Of a stretch of 9,790 nucleotides of DNA, positions 1 to 6,245 are shown piece after piece. Position 1 is the stretch's first letter. Every line of letters begins with the position of its first letter. The stretch comes from Candidatus Iainarchaeum sp. (lineage in GTDB: Archaea; Iainarchaeota; Iainarchaeia; Iainarchaeales; GCA-2688035). The notes under the pieces are model-generated. The model had not been told where the DNA came from, did not search any database, and worked only from the letters and a program-made list of their open reading frames with translations. The DNA is taken from assembly GCA_017608725.1 (NCBI GenBank), contig JAFCFG010000020.1:1-9790 (forward strand), written 5' to 3'. The position numbers were made by a program, and so were the translations under genes.

Positions 1-353
1 AGTATCTTTTTAGTAGTATTAATGGCGGTTTTTTCATTGTATAATGCTTCCTTAAATGCAACTTTCCCTTTTATTTTTGTTGATTCGTGAATAAGGATGT
101 GGTCTTTTTTAATCTGCTTCTTCTCACCGCTCTTTTTATCTTTCTTAACAACAATAAGATTATACCTTCTATTGCCCAAAGCTTTTCCAAGAGCTTCTTT
201 AAATTTGTTAAAATTGTTTATATCTATTATCAGAGAATTGTTTTCAATCTTGGCTTTGAAAACCCCGTTTTGTTCTTGTTTAAGAATTGTATAGAATGTC
301 TCAATGCCATTATCCATCCAAACATCATTATACATTGGAATTTCAAGTTTCAT
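1..353 (-). CDS. 5' part of an unidentified gene, possibly a Cas8-like CRISPR large subunit (runs off left edge)
   Basis: An uninterrupted minus-strand reading frame runs from an ATG at 353 through the window edge, giving 117 visible residues with no stop. An in-frame ATG at 362 is an alternative start, and a GAAGAG purine run lies just upstream of the 353 start. The protein opens MKLEIPMYNDVWMDNGIE and continues with FYTIL. A short beta strand, a Trp, then a small-residue/Gly-Ile-x-x-Phe-x-x-Ile-Leu helix resembles the N-termini of Cas8-type large subunits of type I CRISPR complexes. It is followed by a Lys-rich segment and a second helix-forming stretch. The position downstream of cas6 on the same strand supports a cas role. 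Cas8 proteins are very divergent and only about a fifth of the protein is visible. The reading frame is well supported, but the family name is an inference. Another Cas subunit or an unrelated protein is possible. Confidence 0.5.
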   Translation of the reverse strand, partial: MKLEIPMYNDVWMDNGIETFYTILKQEQNGVFKAKIENNSLIIDINNFNKFKEALGKALGNRRYNLIVVKKDKKSGEKKQIKKDHILIHESTKIKGKVAFKEALYNEKTAINTTKKI

Positions 354-402
354 GTTTTTCATCTCTTCAATTTTTTAAAAGCCCTGCATTTTTACTACTC
401 CA

Positions 403-419
403 CTTACACAAACTGTAAG
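403..419. repeat. short inverted repeat in the spacer between the MNT gene and the left-edge gene
   Basis: CTTACA and TGTAAG form a perfect 6-bp stem around a 5-nt loop, in the 75-bp spacer (354-428). In the minus-strand transcript it lies just after the MNT stop codon and before the next start. It could be a weak RNA hairpin or a palindromic protein site. It has no following T-tract, so it is not a convincing terminator. The rest of the spacer is A+T-rich, including TTTTAAAAAATTG in minus-strand sense near 370. Confidence 0.3.
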
Positions 420-428
420 CACTTTCTA

Positions 429-740
429 TTACACCACCACCCCTTCTTTCAGGGCTTCTTTTACGATTGTGGGGCGTTTTTTTAGTGCGTTGAATTCCTT
501 CGGAGTGTAGCAGATGAAGTCAACTGGCAGGCCAAGGTCCCATTGCAGCCAAAGGCCCTTTGTTCTCTCATGGAACTTTTTTCCCTTGAATTTGGGGTTA
601 ACAAGCAGCAGGTCTATGTCGCTGTGTTCCGTGAACTTGCCTCTTGCAAAAGAGCCAAAGACTATGATTTTGCTGATAGCAGCCCTTTGCTTGAAGCCAG
701 CCATTTTCCTGATTACTTCATCAATTTTTCTTTCACCCAT
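429..740 (-). CDS. MNT-type nucleotidyltransferase (antitoxin-like partner of HEPN)
   Basis: This 103-residue protein is a minimal nucleotidyltransferase of the Pol-beta fold. The family signature G-S-x10-D-x-D is complete: Gly29-Ser30, Asp41 and Asp43 within VFGSFARG and SDIDLLLV. A third acidic residue, Asp74 in PVDF, sits where the family expects its third metal ligand, so catalysis looks possible. In known MntA/HepT pairs the MNT protein inactivates the HEPN toxin by adding AMP to it. The ATG at 740 is preceded by AGGAG about 10 nt upstream and overlaps the 3' end of the HEPN gene by 28 bp, showing translational coupling. An in-frame Met at 704, just past the HEPN stop, is the alternative start. 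The gene is unusual in lying inside a cas gene cluster. Family assignment is firm; antitoxin function is inferred from family and position. Confidence 0.9.
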   Translation of the reverse strand: MGERKIDEVIRKMAGFKQRAAISKIIVFGSFARGKFTEHSDIDLLLVNPKFKGKKFHERTKGLWLQWDLGLPVDFICYTPKEFNALKKRPTIVKEALKEGVVV

Positions 741-931
741 TTTACCACAGCTCCTGCGTTGGCAATTGCCTCTGCAGCAACCTCTTCATCATGATAGCTC
801 TCTACAGGATACCTTGTTTCAATGTAATGCGGGTTCAGGGCATCGCATTCGCCATCAAGGTTAACCTGGGCAGTAACCAAGTCATGCTCTGCCTTTTTAA
901 GCCATTTTGCTGTTTCCTTCCCCATCTGCAT
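713..931 (-). CDS. Shortened HEPN-domain protein (toxin-like partner of MNT)
   Basis: This is a 72-residue protein. Its start (ETAKWLKKAEHDLVTA) and its end (LNPHYIETRYP, then a helix ending in VVKWVKEKL) match the two ends of archaeal HEPN proteins of the PF05168 type, which are usually about 120-140 residues long. The middle is missing: residue 28 (DGE) runs directly into CDALNPHYIETRYP. The region that normally carries the Q-x-A-x-E-K-A-L-K helix and the following H-D-L segment is absent, with no frameshift. RYPVESYH gives one R-x6-H spacing, numerically like the HEPN RNase motif, but this may be chance. The ATG at 931 was chosen; TTG at 943 and ATG at 925 are also in frame, and none has a strong ribosome-binding site. 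The gene begins about 25 bp after the cas6 stop and overlaps the MNT start by 28 bp. It is probably an inactive or altered HEPN. Confidence 0.75.
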   Translation of the reverse strand: MQMGKETAKWLKKAEHDLVTAQVNLDGECDALNPHYIETRYPVESYHDEEVAAEAIANAGAVVKWVKEKLMK

Positions 932-955
932 ACACTTTCCCAAGGCAGGTTTTTG

Positions 956-1723
956 TCAATTAACCACGTTCACGAACCCGTTTCCTAGGGTGTTTTTTTC
1001 TCCTAAGCCAGAGTCTGCTGCGAATTGCAGAACCTTTTGCTGTTTTGGTGAAAGGCAACTGAACCTGAATTCCCAAATGCTTCCATGCAGCGGAATGTTT
1101 TTGCCTTCTTCAACTATCTGGGTTGTTGTTGCCTTTTTGAATTCAAACTGCTCAAAAAGGGGAAAACACTTAATGTCTGTGTTGTTGTATTCGTTGAATT
1201 TTTTGAAAGCGTTTTCCTCCAATTGCTTGATGAAAGCATTGAAGTCAATGTCAGGGCGCCAGTACAGCCAAGGCAGGCTGCTGCTTATACCGTAATTTGC
1301 AAAAGCATATTGTGGAATCCTCATTACAATCGGCGTAGCAGTAACAAGCCTGCATGGAACCCTCAATTTGGGCTGCAGCGTTTTCGCTGATTCAAGGTTA
1401 AACCGTGCTTCCCCCATGTTTATTGGAGCATTCTCTTTTTTGAACACCAATGCCTTTTCAAAAATGCACTGGATAAGCCGCTCATTGGGGGAACTTATAA
1501 GCCAGCACAAGCCATCGCCGCTTCTTATAACTTGTGGAAAAGGCCTTTGCTTTTTTTCCCTGTTTGGCCTGAAAATGTTGCTGAAGCAGAAAAACTTGCA
1601 ACCAGGCTTGTCATGCAGGAATTCAAGCGGTGTGCCGCGAAGCTGGCTGTAAATAAAGCCCTGCATTTTGTTCGGCTCCAGAATAGAATAAGAGAAATCG
1701 TTCAGTGCCAGGAATTTCAGCAA
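956..1723 (-). CDS. cas6: CRISPR-associated endoribonuclease Cas6
   Basis: Cas6 cuts the long CRISPR transcript within each repeat to make crRNAs. The 255-residue length is typical. The N-terminal ferredoxin-like domain has the family pattern QGFIYSQL, then EFLHD and FCFSNIFRP. The middle segment ending in PDIDFNAFIKQL and a following Lys/Asn helix is also typical. The C-terminus carries the Gly-rich loop GLGEKNTLGNGF (residues 239-250) that defines Cas6. Tyr25, His37 and Lys43 are candidates for the catalytic Tyr-His-Lys set known from Pyrococcus Cas6; the 6-residue His-Lys spacing matches. The TTG at 1723 is the longest start using a standard codon, but the frame stays open upstream and IRLLLKF would complete the usual first strand from an ATA at 1732, which has AAGGTGG 6 nt before it. 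The HEPN, MNT and possible cas8 genes follow on the same strand. Confidence 0.88.
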   Translation of the reverse strand: MLKFLALNDFSYSILEPNKMQGFIYSQLRGTPLEFLHDKPGCKFFCFSNIFRPNREKKQRPFPQVIRSGDGLCWLISSPNERLIQCIFEKALVFKKENAPINMGEARFNLESAKTLQPKLRVPCRLVTATPIVMRIPQYAFANYGISSSLPWLYWRPDIDFNAFIKQLEENAFKKFNEYNNTDIKCFPLFEQFEFKKATTTQIVEEGKNIPLHGSIWEFRFSCLSPKQQKVLQFAADSGLGEKNTLGNGFVNVVN

Positions 1724-1738
1724 AAGCCTTATTTTTAA

Positions 1739-1745
1739 CCACCTT
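1739..1745 (-). promoter_or_regulatory. Shine-Dalgarno sequence of cas6 (points to a start at 1732)
   Basis: On the minus strand AAGGTGG lies 6 nt before an ATA codon and 15 nt before the TTG at 1723. It matches the GGAGGTG-type complement of archaeal 16S rRNA. The spacing favours initiation near 1732, which would require an AUA start or a recently mutated ATG. Confidence 0.5.
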
Positions 1746-1770
1746 GTTTAACTATGACCTTCCTGAAACA

Positions 1771-1780
1771 ATTTAAAAAG
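1771..1780 (-). promoter_or_regulatory. TATA-like box for the cas6-led operon
   Basis: CTTTTTAAAT on the minus strand lies about 25 nt upstream of a predicted transcription start near 1750. That would give a leader of roughly 18 nt before the ATA at 1732, with the AAGGTGG ribosome site inside it. Identified by eye from base composition and spacing only. Confidence 0.4.
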
Positions 1781-1844
1781 ATAATGAAAGAGCAGTGTTC
1801 CGCTGCAATAATTAAAAATTCGTCAATAAAGCTAAACCATTAAC

Positions 1845-1858
1845 TTAAAATATTTAAA
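1845..1858 (+). promoter_or_regulatory. TATA-like box for the HerA-type ATPase gene
   Basis: TTAAAATATTTAAA is followed at archaeal spacing (about 25-28 nt) by a predicted start of transcription near 1878-1882, only about 8-12 nt before the ATG at 1890. The transcript would have a very short leader, and only a weak GTGG precedes the ATG. The remaining bases between the two divergent promoters (about 1781-1844) are A+T-rich, and I see no gene or CRISPR repeat in them. Confidence 0.45.
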
Positions 1859-1889
1859 CCGCGTCTATTGTATAGATTAGTGGTTTAAA

Positions 1890-4800
1890 ATGGCGGAAGA
1901 GGAGAATGAAGGCCAGGCTGAAAAGGGCACTGACCTGTTTGAAGAGGTTTTCGGAGAGGACAATGAAAAGAAACCAGAGGAGGGACAGCCAGAGGAAGAA
2001 GAGGAAAACAGCGAAAAAGAGCAGCCAGACAAAGGGCAGGAAGAGGCAGAAGAATGGATGGAGGGAGAAAAAAAGTCCGAAGAGGAGAAAAAGCCCAAAA
2101 AGAGGGCAAAAAAGCCCAAAATAAAGGTTGTTGCCCCAATTGACGATGGGAAGAAAAAAGAGCTGAGGGAGAAGATAAAGAAAATAGTGGTTGCAAAGGC
2201 AGAGAAGGCAGCAGAGGAGGAAGAAAAAGCCCCCTTGGACAAAGAGCTTGGAATAAAGGAAGAGGGCATAAAAGAGGAAGCCGGAAAAGAGCAAAAGGAA
2301 AAGCCAGCTGATAAGAAGCAAGAGCAGGCAACACCAGCCCCCAGTATAAAGCCAGGCCTTGATTTCCTGCAGCACGAAGAGAACATGGTTTTTATTGGAA
2401 GGAAAAAAAGCGTTTACAAAAAGTACGGCAGCCTAGGGGGCCTCTTCATTGGAGAGGTTGCAGAAGAGGATGCTAAGGGAAAGCGCGTTTACCTAGACAG
2501 CTTGAATCCGCACGTTGTCTTTGTATGCGGTGCAAGAGGGAGTGGAAAATGCCTTCATGGGGACACGTTAATTCCATTAAGTAATGGGTGCGTTTTGCCC
2601 ATAAAGGAATTGGAAAATGTTAACTCTAAGGTTTTAGCCTTGGACCACGATTTGAAGGTTAAGGAAATAGAGAAAATTGCTTTTTTTAAAAGGAAAGTGA
2701 ATAAGCTACTGCATATCAAATTAAGGAGTGGCAGGGAAATAAAGCTTACACCAGAGCACCCGCTGCTCACTGTAAATGGCTGGAGACCAGCTGAGGAATT
2801 AAGAAAAGGAAGCAGGATAGCCACACCGCGAACCCTGAAAGCGTTTGGAAAAACCAGAATGAAGGAATGCGATGTAAAGCTGTTGGCGTACTTGCTTGCA
2901 GAAGGCCATTTAGGCAATCAATTTGTGTTGTTCAGTAACGGAGACAGCCAAATAATACAAGACTTTAAAAATGCCGTTTTTGAATTTGATTGCGGCTTAG
3001 AAGTCAAACAGCACAGCAAAAGCGGTTGTTTCAGGGTTGTCCAAAAAAAGAAAAAGATTGATACAAACCACATTGTAAGAAACAAAAAAGGGCAGTTTAC
3101 AGGCGACAGCTTTGTTATTTCGCAAAAGAGCAGTTTGCTTCGGTTCATTGAATCAATTGGGTTGTATAATAAGCTGTCAAAAGAAAAGTTTATTCCAAAA
3201 GAGATAATGCAGTTGGAAAAAGAACAGCTTGCGCTTTTTTTGAACAGAATGTTTAGCTGCGACGGAAGCATTTATAGGATTAGCAGAAGCAAGAGTTGGG
3301 GCATCTGTTATGCATCCAGTTCTGAAAAGATGGCAAGGCAAATACAACACTTGCTTTTAAGGTTTGGAATTATTTCCACCTTGAGAGAGAAAAAAATGAA
3401 AATTGAAGGCAAGCCATTTGATTCATTTGAAGTTGTTTTGTATGGAGAAAACGTGGTAAAATTTATATCTGAAATAGGCTTTTTTGGGGCAAAAGAACTA
3501 AAGCAAAAGGAAGCATTTCAAGAAGCATCCGATCTGAACAGAAACCCAAACATTGACACAATTCCCAAAGAGATGTGGGACAGCTACAGGCCAAAGAATT
3601 GGAAGGCTACAGCAAGAGTATTGGGGTATGCCCCAAAATCATTCCACAATGCAATTAACTATGCCCCTTCAAGAGAGAAACTGCTGAAAATTTCTTTGGT
3701 TGATGAAAACAAAGGGGTACAGCTGCTTGCTCAATCAGATATTTTTTGGGACGAAATTGCCAGTATAAGGGAATTAATTGGGGAAACAGAGGTTTATGAT
3801 ATTGAAATACCAAAAGTGCACAATTTTGTTGCAAGTGATATCATTGTTCACAATAGTTACATCATGGGGGTAATTGCCGAAGAGCTTGCCATGCACAACA
3901 AGAACGTTGGAATAATTGTAATTGACCCAGTTGGGGTTTTCTGGAGCATGAGGTTTCCGAACAGGGATGAAAGGGAACTGCAACTTTTGGCAAAATGGAA
4001 TCTGTTGCCGCAGGGCCTGGAGAATGTAAAAGTATTCATTCCGCTTGGAATGGAGGGCCAGATTCCGAAAAACACCTATGATGCAACATTCAGCATTCCG
4101 CCAGCACTGCTTACAACAGATGACTGGTGTTTAACGTTTGGCATTGAGAGGTTTAGCCCAAGCGGCTTGCTGTTGGAAAAAGCCCTCTACAAAGTAAGGG
4201 AAGGCTACAAAAAAAGTGATGGAAAAAACGCCAAGGGAAAAAAAGACCTGTTTTCTTTGGATGAATTGATTGAATGCCTGCGGACAGATTCGGAACTAAA
4301 CAGCAGTGACAAGGGCTACAAGCCTGATTCAATCAGGGCATTGGTGAGCAGGTTTGAAGCAGCAAAAAACTGGGGTATTTTCAGTGAAACAGGAACGCCG
4401 TTAGCAGAATTGAGCATGGAAAACCAGTTGACCATCATTGACACTTCGTTCCTTGAAGACAATGTTAGTGCTCTGGTCATTGGGCTTCTTGCAAGGAGGA
4501 TTCTTGCAGCAAGAAAGATTAGCACAAGAAGGGAATCAGCCCAAAGGTTCAAGGAGGAAAGGGACATTGACAAGCTGCTTGAATACGGGATTCCGCCAAC
4601 CTGGCTGTTTATTGATGAAGCCCACACCCTTATTCCAAGCGGAAATGTTGTCTCTCCAGCAAGCAACGCATTGGTTGAGTATGTAAAGCAGGGAAGGCAG
4701 CCCGGTTGCTCTATTGTTTTTGCAACACAGCAGCCAAGCGCTATCAACAGCAAAGTCTTGAGCCAGCTTGATTTGATGATTAGCCACAAACTTGTCTTTG

Positions 4801-6056
4801 ATGATGACATTAAGGCTGTTTACAAGAGGACTCCTACAATTATCCCAAGGCCCTACAAAAAAAGCAGTTTTATTAAAACACTGCCAGTTGGGGTTGCCTT
4901 AACCGGCGACAGAAGAGAGGAAACAACCAGGGCCTTTATTTTGAAGGTCAGGCCAAGGATGTCGCAGCACGAAGGCAGGGAAGCGGAAACAGCTGAAAGG
5001 CAGAAACAGTTGGGCAATGAAGAGGTTTTGGTGCTTGCTGCAGAAATGGCAAACAACAAGCTGCAGAGAGCAGGCGAACTTGAGACAAGCGTTGTTGACC
5101 AGATGGTTAAGACATTGAATTCAAAGTACAATGCAAAGGTCAAACTGGGTGAGGTGCTGAGCAAACTGGAGGAAAACGGCGTTGAAATAGACGAAGAAAG
5201 TTCAATGCTGAGAATGCCTGGTTTGGAGAAAGAGGAAGAAGAAGAGGAAGAGCCAATTGGTGAAGCAGAGCAGGAAGTAGAGGAAGAGGCAAAAAGCATT
5301 TTGCCGGCTGAAGAACTTGAATTGCTTGCATTCCCGGCAAGGTTGGATGAGGAGAGGGCAAGGGCCCTGTTCAACTCAATGAGGAAGAAAAAGTTTTTGG
5401 GAATTCTGGGAGAAGAAGAGGGAATTGAAAGCATACAGTTGAGGTATATGCCTGTTTACAGGGTGGAATTGCACGCATTCAACAGCAAGCAAACATTCCA
5501 CAGGGCAGAGGCCTATATTAACAGCATTAGTGGCGAGCTCTTGCACTTCCTGCCAAACAAAGGCGAGTTTATTGAAAGCAGGGGCTTGCAGCAATTGAAT
5601 AATTTAAGCGAAAAGGAATCAAAAATTCTTTTGTCACTTGACAAAAAGAAGGAGTTTGATGCAATTGTCCAGCAGGTGCAAGAAGAGGAAGCAATTGTGA
5701 AAAGAGGCCTGAAGAAATTGCTTGAGAAGGGCTTTGTTGGAAAAGAGGAAGCGGCAGGCAGCAGTTTTTACTATCTTGCAAAGGACATTGACCTGCCAAC
5801 AAATGCCCTGCATCCATTGTTACCATCCCTAAACAAGCTGCCGGTGGAAAACGTTTCAGCAATCAGCTTGATGAGGGAAGCAATTGACAGAAACAGCTTG
5901 CCAAAGGTCTTGAAAAAGCTTTGGCAGAACACGATTGTAAAAAGAATTGATGTGGTTTACTTGCCTGTTTATGAATCCTTTTTGAAGAAAAAGGATGGAA
6001 CAGTAAGAAAGATGTTTGTGGAAGCAGTCAACGGAAAGAAAATAAAGCTTGGCTGA
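1890..6056 (+). CDS. HerA/FtsK-superfamily ATPase interrupted by an intein
   Basis: The 1388-residue precursor splices to about 953 residues. Residues 1-150 are almost entirely Glu, Lys, Pro and Ala, so probably disordered. The ATPase core begins near residue 168. Walker A is GARGSGK (214-220) joined to Ser656 after the intein, giving GARGSGKS. Walker B is LFIDEAH (Asp909, Glu910), followed by the sensor segment FATQQPSAI (about 944-952), as in DUF87/HerA proteins. A second acidic run lies near 1110-1135. The C-terminal part holds helical, winged-helix-like segments and two copies of a Y-x-P-V-Y strand motif (about 1186 and 1357). HerA proteins are hexameric DNA translocases that work with the nuclease NurA in end resection. 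No nurA is visible, and I do not recognise the usual HerA N-terminal beta-barrel, so the partner and substrate are unknown. It is transcribed away from cas6 and is probably a separate unit. Confidence 0.85.
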   Translation: MAEEENEGQAEKGTDLFEEVFGEDNEKKPEEGQPEEEEENSEKEQPDKGQEEAEEWMEGEKKSEEEKKPKKRAKKPKIKVVAPIDDGKKKELREKIKKIVVAKAEKAAEEEEKAPLDKELGIKEEGIKEEAGKEQKEKPADKKQEQATPAPSIKPGLDFLQHEENMVFIGRKKSVYKKYGSLGGLFIGEVAEEDAKGKRVYLDSLNPHVVFVCGARGSGKCLHGDTLIPLSNGCVLPIKELENVNSKVLALDHDLKVKEIEKIAFFKRKVNKLLHIKLRSGREIKLTPEHPLLTVNGWRPAEELRKGSRIATPRTLKAFGKTRMKECDVKLLAYLLAEGHLGNQFVLFSNGDSQIIQDFKNAVFEFDCGLEVKQHSKSGCFRVVQKKKKIDTNHIVRNKKGQFTGDSFVISQKSSLLRFIESIGLYNKLSKEKFIPKEIMQLEKEQLALFLNRMFSCDGSIYRISRSKSWGICYASSSEKMARQIQHLLLRFGIISTLREKKMKIEGKPFDSFEVVLYGENVVKFISEIGFFGAKELKQKEAFQEASDLNRNPNIDTIPKEMWDSYRPKNWKATARVLGYAPKSFHNAINYAPSREKLLKISLVDENKGVQLLAQSDIFWDEIASIRELIGETEVYDIEIPKVHNFVASDIIVHNSYIMGVIAEELAMHNKNVGIIVIDPVGVFWSMRFPNRDERELQLLAKWNLLPQGLENVKVFIPLGMEGQIPKNTYDATFSIPPALLTTDDWCLTFGIERFSPSGLLLEKALYKVREGYKKSDGKNAKGKKDLFSLDELIECLRTDSELNSSDKGYKPDSIRALVSRFEAAKNWGIFSETGTPLAELSMENQLTIIDTSFLEDNVSALVIGLLARRILAARKISTRRESAQRFKEERDIDKLLEYGIPPTWLFIDEAHTLIPSGNVVSPASNALVEYVKQGRQPGCSIVFATQQPSAINSKVLSQLDLMISHKLVFDDDIKAVYKRTPTIIPRPYKKSSFIKTLPVGVALTGDRREETTRAFILKVRPRMSQHEGREAETAERQKQLGNEEVLVLAAEMANNKLQRAGELETSVVDQMVKTLNSKYNAKVKLGEVLSKLEENGVEIDEESSMLRMPGLEKEEEEEEEPIGEAEQEVEEEAKSILPAEELELLAFPARLDEERARALFNSMRKKKFLGILGEEEGIESIQLRYMPVYRVELHAFNSKQTFHRAEAYINSISGELLHFLPNKGEFIESRGLQQLNNLSEKESKILLSLDKKKEFDAIVQQVQEEEAIVKRGLKKLLEKGFVGKEEAAGSSFYYLAKDIDLPTNALHPLLPSLNKLPVENVSAISLMREAIDRNSLPKVLKKLWQNTIVKRIDVVYLPVYESFLKKKDGTVRKMFVEAVNGKKIKLG
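2550..3854 (+). mobile_element. Intein with LAGLIDADG homing endonuclease, inserted in the Walker A motif
   Basis: This in-frame protein-splicing element spans precursor residues 221-655 (435 aa). It starts with Cys (CLHGDTLIPLSNG, block A) and has the block B motif TPEHPLLT with its His at intein residue 70. It ends with VYDIEIPKVHNFVA (block F) and IIVHN (block G), followed by Ser as the first residue of the C-extein. All main splicing residues (Cys1, block B His, penultimate His, terminal Asn, Ser+1) are present. The endonuclease domain has two LAGLIDADG helices, LLAYLLAEGH (about 111-120, acid Glu118) and LALFLNRMFSCDGS (about 227-240, acid Asp238), so it may still cut DNA. The Hint modules, including WRPAEEL and SDIFWDE, resemble those of inteins in the P-loop of replicative helicase DnaB. 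The nucleotide sequence looks more A+T-rich than the flanking exteins, consistent with horizontal arrival. Confidence 0.95.
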
Positions 6057-6091
6057 TTAACCCAACCGGAATTAGGAAACTGATCAGCCAA

Positions 6092-6121
6092 ATCAGGCAA
6101 TTGAAAAAAAATCAGGCAATT
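6092..6121. repeat. short direct repeat, ATCAGGCAATT twice
   Basis: ATCAGGCAATT occurs at 6092-6102 and 6111-6121, separated by an A8 tract. A one-base-longer form, ATCAGGCCAATT, recurs at 6172-6183 and 6234-6245 at the ends of the two 62-bp repeats. The junction therefore holds four copies of this element, probably left by repeated slippage or duplication. Confidence 0.8.
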
Positions 6122-6223
6122 AAAAATTTTAGTTAACTGCGCCAAAATTTAGTGAAAAAAATAGCTAACTTATCAGGCCAATTGGAAATTTTAGCTGAGT
6201 GGGCCAAAATTTAGTGAAAAAAA
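6104..6223 (-). terminator. T-tracts ending the glmS operon (read on the minus strand)
   Basis: Three pure A-tracts on the plus strand (6217-6223, 6155-6161 and 6104-6111) read as T7, T7 and T8 in the minus-strand transcript. The first lies only 3 nt past the stop codon of the HAD-GlmR gene. Archaeal RNA polymerase terminates at T-rich runs without needing a hairpin, so this looks like a set of successive terminators. Two of the tracts lie in the repeat copies. No comparable T-tract is seen for the plus-strand ATPase gene, which has only T4 runs after its stop. Confidence 0.55.
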
Positions 6224-6245
6224 TAGCTAACTTATCAGGCCAATT
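6122..6245. repeat. Two tandem 62-bp repeats at the convergent gene junction
   Basis: Units 6122-6183 and 6184-6245 follow each other directly. Their last 43 bases (6141-6183 and 6203-6245) are identical, and the first 19 differ at a few positions. The right unit includes the final codons and TAG stop (6227-6229) of the HAD-GlmR gene. The left unit is therefore an orphan copy of that gene's 3' end plus its downstream T-tract. Each unit also contains AAATTTT and AAAATTT facing each other 13 nt apart. This is most simply a local tandem duplication that doubled the terminator. Confidence 0.92.

Noticed and set aside
378..392. A 15-bp sequence (AAAGCCCTGCATTTT) shared with the 5' part of cas6 (1655-1669), possibly a relic of a duplicated cas6 end
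   Set aside because: The match does not extend convincingly on either side, and a single 15-bp identity within about 10 kb of A+T-rich DNA can occur by chance.
1..1889. A CRISPR array near cas6
   Set aside because: No regularly spaced direct repeats of 23-40 bp are visible here or elsewhere in the window. The only tandem repeat (6122-6245) has two adjoining units without spacers and overlaps a gene end.
1854..2386. Long minus-strand reading frames rich in Leu, Phe and Ser that look like membrane proteins
   Set aside because: They are the antisense of the Glu/Lys-rich N-terminus of the ATPase, where GAA/GAG and AAA/AAG codons read as Phe/Leu/Ser codons. No family resemblance and no promoter context.
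4316..5434. Antisense reading frames of 160-190 residues inside the ATPase gene
   Set aside because: They lie opposite conserved Walker B and C-terminal coding sequence. The composition is Ser/Leu-rich with no recognisable motifs, so they are shadows of the real frame.
1745..6056. The ATPase as part of the CRISPR locus or a HerA-based defence system
   Set aside because: It is divergent from cas6, separated by its own promoter, and no NurA, SIR2 or other known defence partner is present.
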